Of a stretch of DNA of 6,299 nt, positions 1 through 4,616 are shown piece by piece. Positions within the stretch are counted from its first letter, which is position 1; every line of letters begins with the position of its first letter. This DNA is from Halodesulfurarchaeum sp. (lineage in GTDB: Archaea > Halobacteriota > Halobacteria > Halobacteriales > Halobacteriaceae): positions 1 to 6,299 of the forward strand of contig JAGXLJ010000076.1 in assembly GCA_018334775.1 (NCBI GenBank), read 5' to 3'. Position numbers and translations under genes: made by a program. The notes beneath the pieces were generated by a model. The model was not told the DNA's origin and did no database searches. It saw nothing but the letters and a program-made list of their open reading frames with translations.

Positions 1-2
1 GG

Positions 3-1286
3 GAGCTCATCGATGAAATCGATTCGGGCACAGTCAGCGAGGAGAAACAGGCGACCCTCGCTGATGCCCTCATGGAGACGACCAAAACCGAACAGGTCCA
101 ATTCGACCATCTTCAGTCCCGCGTCTCGGAACTCGAGGCCTACACTGGCGCACTGGAGGACTTCATCGAATTGGCCGGGACGAGCGACGACATCCAGGAG
201 GTCATCGCAAATGAGGTAAGCGACCTCGAATCGACCGTTTCAAACCTGGAATCCGGTCAGCGCGAACTCGAGGACAAACAGAAAGCGATTCTCGAGGAAC
301 AGGCGGACATCCAGAAAGGAACCGAAGTCCCCGAGGCGACCATCACTGAACTTGAAGAGGGTCAGGAGGCTCTCGAGAACGATATTACGGACCTCCAAGC
401 GGAATTCGGTGACGTCCAAGAGGACATCACCGAATTCGAAGGCGGATTGGATGCGCTGGAAGACGAATCCGAAGAACTCGTTGACGAAATGGAGAAGCTC
501 GCGTCGGCCCAAGAAGCACTCGAGTCTAAACTCGACAAGCAGCCGGCACACCAAGGCGAATTCCAGGAGACAATCGAGGATCTGGTCTCCGAGCAGGCAG
601 CCCTTGCAGCTGGACAAGATGCCCTCGATGACGCGCATGAGGACCTGGAAGCAACAGTTTCGAACCTCGCAAGCGAGCAGGATTCCCTCGTCGATTCAGT
701 CACAGACATCACGGAGACCCAGGAAACATTGAGCGACCAATACGCCGACCGCACAACTGACCTCGACGCGATGCGAACCGCTCATCAAGAGGTCCTGGAA
801 AGCCACGAAAGCCTCGAGGAAACTGTCCAAAGCCTCGAAGCTGATCAGGAAGAACTCGTCGACTGGCAGAAGGATCTCGCCGACCAGCTACAAGGACTTG
901 GAGAGCGAACGAACGAACTGGAAACAGTCGTTGGAACCATCGAATCCGCACACGAGGACCACGAAGCTACTCACGAAGACCTCGAAGGGGCCTACGAGGA
1001 ATTAGAGACGACCACCTCGGAGCTCGAATCCAAGTACGGGGGGCTCGAATCGAAACTCGACCAGGTCGAGTCAACTGTCAAATCACTTGAAGCGGCGTTC
1101 GAATCACTCGAGGCGACCGAAGACCTCGAACGAGTCGAGGGCGATCTCAACGCACTCGATGAACGCCTCTCGGACCTCGAGGAAATGCAACACACCGTCT
1201 CCGAACTAACGAGTGATTTCGAGGCCATGGAAGCGGATATCGAACGGATCCGGACCGTCAGCGATCAGCTCTCTGACGTCTTCTAA
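3..1286 (+). CDS. Long acidic coiled-coil protein, 5' end outside the window
   Basis: The reading frame is already open at the window's first full codon, so the gene begins upstream; 427 residues are visible and the Met codon at 72 is probably internal. The first 70 or so residues are not repetitive (SGTVSEEKQATLADALMETT and on). From about position 234 the protein is a nearly pure coiled coil, with Leu, Ile or Val at every d position and often Gln or His at a positions. The register holds to about 1110, shifts once, and the protein ends in helix (SDQLSDVF) with no C-terminal domain. It has no Cys, one Trp and very many Glu and Asp, which fits a haloarchaeal cytoplasm. No ATPase motif, membrane segment or enzyme signature is visible in this part, so it is most simply a structural or scaffold rod. 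Such proteins are often labelled SMC-like, but no SMC head is seen. Function unknown. Its 3' end overlaps the convergent gene by 81 bp. Confidence 0.85.
   Translation, partial: ELIDEIDSGTVSEEKQATLADALMETTKTEQVQFDHLQSRVSELEAYTGALEDFIELAGTSDDIQEVIANEVSDLESTVSNLESGQRELEDKQKAILEEQADIQKGTEVPEATITELEEGQEALENDITDLQAEFGDVQEDITEFEGGLDALEDESEELVDEMEKLASAQEALESKLDKQPAHQGEFQETIEDLVSEQAALAAGQDALDDAHEDLEATVSNLASEQDSLVDSVTDITETQETLSDQYADRTTDLDAMRTAHQEVLESHESLEETVQSLEADQEELVDWQKDLADQLQGLGERTNELETVVGTIESAHEDHEATHEDLEGAYEELETTTSELESKYGGLESKLDQVESTVKSLEAAFESLEATEDLERVEGDLNALDERLSDLEEMQHTVSELTSDFEAMEADIERIRTVSDQLSDVF
234..1073 (+). repeat. Ten phased 84-bp (28-residue) coiled-coil blocks inside the CDS
   Basis: Starting at 234 the coding sequence divides into consecutive 84-bp blocks (234, 318, 402, 486, 570, 654, 738, 822, 906, 990), each four heptads long. 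An eleventh block begins at 1074 and loses register. Within a block, hydrophobic residues recur at positions 5, 12, 19 and 26 (d), mostly Leu, while positions 2, 9, 16 and 23 (a) alternate between Val or Ile and Gln or His. Block starts at 234, 654, 822 and 1074 share TVxxL (TVSNLES, TVSNLAS, TVQSLEA, TVKSLEA). DNA identity between blocks is low, so this is a diverged protein-level repeat and not a recent tandem duplication. The heptad pattern is seen directly; treating 28 residues as the ancestral unit is inference. Confidence 0.6.
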
Positions 1287-1847
1287 AACCCCAGTCGGCA
1301 TCCCGGTCGAATCTGACTTTGATTGCCATTCGGCTTGCTCCAGGTCGTCTTTTTCGATCCGATTCGCGGTGAACCGTTTGCCATCAGGGAAGAGGTTTTC
1401 CGCCGATTCCGGTTCCTCGTCCGGCTCGAAGATCTTCGGCTCGATTCGCGAGACGCCCTTGATGTCTCTGGCACCCTCGGTACCTGGTGACACCATTCGA
1501 TTCATGTAGTCCTGGTGTGCTCCGATCGGTTCACGGTCTTTGAGGTAGGAGACAACACCTCCGAGTGCTTCGCGGATGGGAATGACGACGCGATACGCAT
1601 CCGCAGATTCGACGACCACATGGGTCGTCTCCGGCGAAACGGACGCGGTGTCCAGCAAGGAGCCGACCGTCGGGCCCGTCCAGGCGGCCGTATAACTGCT
1701 TCCGGTTGCACAGATGATCTCGACATCCACCGTTCGGACCTCGAGTTCTTCGATGGTGTCCGCCGTGACAGTAAACGGGGTCGGCCCAGAAACGGTCACT
1801 TGTGGCTCGTAGGCAAGTGATTGGGCGAGCCGTCCCTGCTCTTCCAT
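1206..1847 (-). CDS. Small molybdopterin-dependent oxidoreductase (sulfite oxidase fold)
   Basis: Encodes 213 residues if translation starts at the ATG at 1847. The core resembles the Moco-binding domain of the sulfite oxidase/YedY superfamily. Residues 41-61 contain DVEIICATGS followed by AAWTGPTVGSLLD, matching the family pattern of a molybdenum-ligating Cys (Cys46) and then WxGxxLxxLL. SADAYRVVIPIREAL follows at 81-95, and R117 and GVSRIEP (131-137) match the closing RLxxPGxxG...KxxxxIE strand. No signal peptide or Tat motif is present, so it is probably cytoplasmic. The domain is at the short end of the family, and an acidic linker and about 70-residue tail (138-213) carry no recognised motif. 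Substrate unknown. The start at 1847 is preferred because a TTTATGA box lies 24-31 nt upstream, fitting a leaderless transcript; the ATG at 1874 would lie inside that box. The gene is divergent from phoU, and its 3' end runs 81 bp into the convergent coiled-coil gene. Confidence 0.85.
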   Translation of the reverse strand: MEEQGRLAQSLAYEPQVTVSGPTPFTVTADTIEELEVRTVDVEIICATGSSYTAAWTGPTVGSLLDTASVSPETTHVVVESADAYRVVIPIREALGGVVSYLKDREPIGAHQDYMNRMVSPGTEGARDIKGVSRIEPKIFEPDEEPESAENLFPDGKRFTANRIEKDDLEQAEWQSKSDSTGMPTGVLEDVRELIADGPDPFDIRFHGLEITR

Positions 1848-1870
1848 ACGCCATTCGAGGGGGCGTGGGG

Positions 1871-1878
1871 TCATAAAT
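1871..1878 (-). promoter_or_regulatory. TATA box for the Moco oxidoreductase gene
   Basis: On the minus strand this reads ATTTATGA, 24-31 nt upstream of the ATG at 1847. That is the spacing expected when transcription starts at or within a base or two of the start codon, as in leaderless haloarchaeal mRNAs. No Shine-Dalgarno sequence precedes the ATG, which agrees. Confidence 0.5.
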
Positions 1879-1911
1879 CTCGTCACAGCGGTATCTCTGC
1901 CTGCCGAAGAG

Positions 1912-1918
1912 TACATTA
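1912..1918 (+). promoter_or_regulatory. Possible TATA box for phoU
   Basis: TACATTA lies 23-29 nt before the phoU ATG at 1941, the right distance for a leaderless transcript, but it is a weak match to the haloarchaeal TTTAWA consensus. No ribosome binding site is seen between it and the ATG. Confidence 0.3.
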
Positions 1919-1940
1919 CGGGGACGCCCACGGTATACGT

Positions 1941-2621
1941 ATGGCGCGAGAGAGTTACCAGGAGCAACTCGATCAACTACGGAGTGACGTCCTCTACATG
2001 GGCGAACTCGTGGGCGATCGACTGCTGACGGCACTGTTGGCGATGCAATCAAAGGATGACGAAGCAGCGATGACGGTAATCCACGGGGATGCGGAAATCA
2101 ACGAACTCTATCTCGAACTCGAAGGTGACTGTGTCGACCTGCTAGCACTACAGCAACCAGTCGCCTCGGATCTCCGATTTATCGCCGCTACGTTCAAAAT
2201 TATCACCGACCTCGAACGGATCGGAGATCTGGCTACGAACCTCGCCGATTACAGCCTGGATGCGGATCGGGACGTCTTTCCCGAGGTCGATATCCAGTCA
2301 ATCGGCGACGAAACCCTGGCAATGCTGGAAGAGGCAATGGTCACTTTCGATACGGAGGACACGGAGGCCTGTCTCAAAATCGCTGACTGGGACGAAGATG
2401 TCGACGAACAATGCCGGGAGGCTTCGGAGGCGGTCGTCCGAGATCTCATGGAGCGGAATATCGATCAACACACGGACGACGAGGAAATTGAACACCTGAT
2501 GAACGACGTGTCCAGGTTGTTGCTGACGATCAGGGATCTCGAACGGGTCGGTGACCATGCAACAAACATCGCAGCCCGCACCCTCTACATGAGCGACGGT
2601 GACGATCAGTTGATTTACTAG
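1941..2621 (+). CDS. phoU: PhoU-family phosphate signalling regulator
   Basis: Encodes 226 residues, close to the usual PhoU length of 215-240. PhoU is a cytoplasmic all-helical protein of two three-helix bundles. In bacteria it couples the PstSCAB phosphate transporter to a sensor kinase; in archaea it is linked to phosphate uptake control, but the partners are less clear. Both repeats carry the family's metal-binding signature ExxxDxxxN: DLERIGDLATN (E92, D96, N100) and DLERVGDHATN (E201, D205, N209). The first repeat also has the typical stretch around LQQPVASDLRFI (70-81). No N-terminal AbrB-like DNA-binding domain is attached, unlike some archaeal PhoU proteins. The ATG at 1941 is chosen because the family alignment begins at RESYQEQLDQL; an in-frame ATG at 1821 would add 40 unrelated residues overlapping the divergent gene. 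No pst gene is in view. The stop lies one base from that of the convergent ferredoxin gene. Confidence 0.95.
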   Translation: MARESYQEQLDQLRSDVLYMGELVGDRLLTALLAMQSKDDEAAMTVIHGDAEINELYLELEGDCVDLLALQQPVASDLRFIAATFKIITDLERIGDLATNLADYSLDADRDVFPEVDIQSIGDETLAMLEEAMVTFDTEDTEACLKIADWDEDVDEQCREASEAVVRDLMERNIDQHTDDEEIEHLMNDVSRLLLTIRDLERVGDHATNIAARTLYMSDGDDQLIY

Positions 2622-2622
2622 C

Positions 2623-2943
2623 TCAGTCGTCCGCGACGCTTTTGGAGTCAGACTCTATTTCGATGCTCGGCGGATAGGCCCCACGTTCGAGTTTGAGATC
2701 GCTCTGCGGCCGGGCCATACACGTCAACGCGTAGTCTTCAGTTTCCGCCTCGGTTAACCCGCGAGCTGCAGGTTGTGTTACGTCCCCGTCGACGATTTTG
2801 GCCGAACACGCCAGACACATCCCAACCCGACAGGAATATTCCTGGGAAATGCCTTCGCGGATCGCAGCGTCGAGGACAGTCTCGGTCTCGGCGACCTCGA
2901 TCGTCTCGCCGGTCCCGACGAACTCGACGGTGTGAGTTGACAT
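2623..2943 (-). CDS. Plant-type [2Fe-2S] ferredoxin
   Basis: Encodes 106 residues of the fer2 beta-grasp family. Four Cys ligate the cluster: C38, C43 and C46 in SCRVGMCLAC (Cx4Cx2C) and C75 in LTCMARP, giving Cx4Cx2Cx28C, close to the canonical x29 spacing. The order of TGETIEVAETETVLDAA, cluster loop, KIVDG and the distal Cys is standard. Such proteins are soluble one-electron carriers. It lacks the long acidic N-terminal insertion of the classical roughly 128-residue halobacterial ferredoxin, so it is probably a separate paralogue, although its own C-terminus is acidic (EIESDSKSVADD). The ATG at 2943 is chosen because the fold starts right after it and a good TATA box lies 24-30 nt upstream; a start at 3147 would cross the neighbouring gene. 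It is divergent from the geranylgeranyl reductase-like gene, making that flavoenzyme a likely electron acceptor (inference). Confidence 0.95.
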   Translation of the reverse strand: MSTHTVEFVGTGETIEVAETETVLDAAIREGISQEYSCRVGMCLACSAKIVDGDVTQPAARGLTEAETEDYALTCMARPQSDLKLERGAYPPSIEIESDSKSVADD

Positions 2944-2966
2944 GGTCCCGTGTACGGAAATCACCC

Positions 2967-2973
2967 CTATAAC
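2967..2973 (-). promoter_or_regulatory. TATA box for the ferredoxin gene
   Basis: On the minus strand this reads GTTATAG, preceded by the purine-rich GAAAAGT that could serve as a BRE. It sits 24-30 nt upstream of the ATG at 2943, the leaderless spacing. It is one of the clearest promoter signals in the window and lies in the 123-bp gap shared with the divergent reductase gene. Confidence 0.55.
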
Positions 2974-3037
2974 ACTTTTCTCCCGAGCGGAACGGGCTGT
3001 CACCGCCCCAAGGATTCTATCCAAACGACCGACAACG

Positions 3038-3044
3038 GTTTTGA
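3038..3044 (+). promoter_or_regulatory. Possible TATA box for the geranylgeranyl reductase-like gene
   Basis: GTTTTGA lies 23-29 nt before the ATG at 3067, a suitable distance for a leaderless mRNA but a weak match to TTTAWA. The better AT-rich stretch AAATAATT at 3052-3059 is too close to the ATG to act as a TATA box for it. Confidence 0.28.
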
Positions 3045-3066
3045 TGGTGGGAAATAATTCGGGGGC

Positions 3067-4437
3067 ATGCCCCCCGTTCAGGACGGCGACATCATTGTGG
3101 TCGGCGCCGGGACTGCAGGGTCCTACGCCGCGGCGACGATGGCCCAAGCCGGACTCGACGTGCAGGTATTAGAGCGAAAACCCGAGTCGGACGCCGGTCA
3201 CATCGCGTGTGGCGATGCACTGAAGGGGGCCGACGAGTTCCCGGAATCCGTCCCGAAAACCGAGTTCGACGAGGCGATTACGAATCCTGACGTCGATCAC
3301 GGTCGATTCGAGATTCCGAGCGTCGACACAGTCATCGACATTCCGGTTCCTGGCGAACTCGCCGTGATCGACCGACTCGACTTTGGAAAATCGATTATTG
3401 AAGCAGCCCAAGACGCCGGCGCGACCTACGTTTTCAACACGGTGGTGACCGACGTGGTCCAGACTGATGGACAGGTTACAGGTGTCGTCGCAACTCGGAA
3501 CGGAGACCCGGAAACATACGAAGCAGATATCGTCATCGACGCTGCTGGGGCACTCTCGATCTTGCAGGACAAAGCCGATCTCGAGGCCACAACCTTCGAT
3601 ACCAATGTCAGTTACAAGCAGTTCACGTCGGCCTACCGTGAAGTGCTCGAAGTTCCTGAGCCGGTTTCATGGGACGATGCCCTCGTATTCAAACCGACCG
3701 ATAGAGCAGAGGGATACATCTGGTATTTCCCCAGAACACCGACCGAGATTAACGTCGGCGTGGGATTTCAGATGACGGCCGAGCCGATGAAACTGGTCCA
3801 GGCAATGAAAACGGACCTCGAAGCCCGGCCGGAGTTTCAGGACGCGACCGTGGTCGATAAGTTGGGGGCAGCCATCCCGACACGTCGGCCCTACGACTCG
3901 GCCGTTGCACCGGGATATATGGCCGTCGGAGACGCGGCCGGTCACGTCAATCCGACAACGGGTGGAGGCATCGCGGGCGCTGCTTACGCGGGGTACTATG
4001 CGGCAAACACAGCAGTTTCAGCCATCGAGAATGGCGACGTGAGCGAAGCAGCGCTCTGGGACTACAACGAAGCGGTCATGGAACATTTCGGAGGCCGCTA
4101 TGCCAGTCTCGACGTGTACAACATCCTGACTACGACCGTGGAGGTGGAGGACCTCATGGGCCTCCTCACCTCGATTCCGGCAGAAAAGGTCTCGGAGGCA
4201 CTCTATGCGGGGACAGCCGAATTCGGCTGGGGGTTGAAATTGCGAACGCTACTGGGGAGTTTGAGCCACTGGCAATTGCTCTATCGGCTCTATCAGACCA
4301 AATCTGTGGCCGACCGATTGCTCGCTCAGTACAAAAAATATCCCGAAACCCCCGCCGATTTCGAGGCCTGGCAAGCCCAACGGGACGAAATCATGGAAGA
4401 GGTGTATACTGTCACCGGAGCAGATCCGAAATATTGA
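3067..4437 (+). CDS. Geranylgeranyl reductase-family FAD flavoprotein
   Basis: Encodes 456 residues, similar in length to crenarchaeal geranylgeranyl reductases. These enzymes saturate the double bonds of geranylgeranyl chains in archaeal ether lipids, acting at the membrane surface with FAD and an external donor. The N-terminus has the FAD Rossmann motif IIVVGAGTAGSYAA (GxGxxG at 13-18) with E36 closing the fold in VLERKP. HIACGDALKG includes C48 of the CGD motif seen in archaeal members. YIWYFPRTPTEINVGVG (217-233) fits the published lipid-pocket motif YxWxFPx(7-8)GxG exactly. YMAVGDAAG followed by NPTTGGGI (284-302) is the second FAD-binding segment with G288 and D289. A helical region of about 130 residues follows and ends at PKY. 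The start is set by the Rossmann strand only eight residues in. Haloarchaea carry several paralogues, some reducing other isoprenoids such as menaquinone side chains, so the substrate is not certain. It is divergent from a ferredoxin gene. Confidence 0.92.
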   Translation: MPPVQDGDIIVVGAGTAGSYAAATMAQAGLDVQVLERKPESDAGHIACGDALKGADEFPESVPKTEFDEAITNPDVDHGRFEIPSVDTVIDIPVPGELAVIDRLDFGKSIIEAAQDAGATYVFNTVVTDVVQTDGQVTGVVATRNGDPETYEADIVIDAAGALSILQDKADLEATTFDTNVSYKQFTSAYREVLEVPEPVSWDDALVFKPTDRAEGYIWYFPRTPTEINVGVGFQMTAEPMKLVQAMKTDLEARPEFQDATVVDKLGAAIPTRRPYDSAVAPGYMAVGDAAGHVNPTTGGGIAGAAYAGYYAANTAVSAIENGDVSEAALWDYNEAVMEHFGGRYASLDVYNILTTTVEVEDLMGLLTSIPAEKVSEALYAGTAEFGWGLKLRTLLGSLSHWQLLYRLYQTKSVADRLLAQYKKYPETPADFEAWQAQRDEIMEEVYTVTGADPKY

Positions 4438-4488
4438 GCCGAACGGAGGTTCCGGTCGAGTCTTCCCACATGTCAGCAATGAGGTTTA

Positions 4489-4499
4489 TACCAATGGTA
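4489..4499. repeat. 11-bp palindrome TACCA-A-TGGTA
   Basis: A perfect inverted repeat with 5-bp arms around one base, in the spacer before nhaC. It overlaps the 3' end of a TTTATA box (4485-4490), so it could be an operator for a distal promoter giving an nhaC leader of about 100 nt. A palindrome this short can arise by chance. Confidence 0.35.
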
Positions 4500-4503
4500 A
4501 TGA

Positions 4504-4508
4504 TTTTT
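4504..4508 (+). terminator. Possible T-tract terminator of the reductase gene
   Basis: A run of five T lies 67 nt after the reductase stop codon in AT-rich surroundings. Archaeal RNA polymerase stops at short T tracts without needing a hairpin. The signal is weak and is the only T run of this length in the spacer. Confidence 0.25.
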
Positions 4509-4559
4509 CACCCAAGACCTTTGAGACGATAGACAGCGATCCCCCATCATACCGCCCAA

Positions 4560-4576
4560 TTAACCAAATTGATTAA
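4560..4576. promoter_or_regulatory. Operator-like inverted repeat upstream of nhaC
   Basis: TTAACCAAATTGATTAA is an imperfect 17-bp palindrome: seven of eight base pairs match around a central A. It ends 40 nt before the nhaC ATG and overlaps the candidate TATA region at 4572-4579, where archaeal repressors often bind. It matches no regulator motif I can name. Confidence 0.4.
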
Positions 4577-4579
4577 GTA
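4572..4579 (+). promoter_or_regulatory. Candidate TATA box for the nhaC operon
   Basis: ATTAAGTA is the best TATA-like stretch that would place the transcription start near 4600. That leaves a leader of roughly 16 nt, just long enough to include the ribosome binding site at 4603-4608. TTTATA at 4485-4490 is a stronger box but would give a leader of about 100 nt. Confidence 0.35.
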
Positions 4580-4602
4580 GGTGGTATTCGTTGGGCAGTG
4601 TG

Positions 4603-4608
4603 GGTGAT
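4603..4608 (+). promoter_or_regulatory. Shine-Dalgarno site for nhaC
   Basis: GGTGAT is complementary to the ATCACC near the 3' end of archaeal 16S rRNA and stands 8 nt before the ATG at 4617. It supports this start over the in-frame ATG at 4683 (MEGPRIAF) and shows the transcript is not leaderless. Confidence 0.6.
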
Positions 4609-4616
4609 ACACAAAC

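Noticed and set aside
240..754. Antisense open frames of about 130 residues under the coiled-coil gene
   Set aside because: They arise because the coiled-coil gene's Glu/Leu/Asp-rich codons leave the opposite strand free of stops. Their products are Ser- or Phe/Leu-rich and low in complexity with no domain pattern.
3..1286. Coiled-coil protein as an archaellar FlaC/D/E or SMC protein
   Set aside because: No conserved FlaD/E C-terminal domain, Walker motif, hinge or signature is visible; heptad Glu/Leu content alone gives misleading similarity to both families.
1821..1940. Upstream in-frame start for phoU
   Set aside because: The added 40 residues (MGEPSLLFHT and on) match nothing in the PhoU family, and this start would overlap the divergent Moco gene and both promoters.
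1531..2052. Minus-strand open frame of 173 codons overlapping the Moco gene and phoU
   Set aside because: Its composition (Arg/Pro/Cys-rich) is unlike a haloarchaeal protein, and it overlaps two genes with intact family motifs.
3028..3039. Inverted repeat ACCG-ACAA-CGGT between ferredoxin and reductase
   Set aside because: Arms of only 4 bp with no matching flanks; not distinguishable from chance.
2944..3147. Upstream in-frame start for the ferredoxin
   Set aside because: The extension would run into the divergent reductase gene and across the best TATA box. The ferredoxin fold begins directly at the ATG at 2943.
4470..4532. 20-codon open frame in the nhaC spacer (MSAMRFIPMVMIFHPRPLRR)
   Set aside because: It has no ribosome binding site or promoter at a suitable distance, and a frame this short is expected by chance. 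It would be of interest only as a leader peptide if a long nhaC leader is confirmed.
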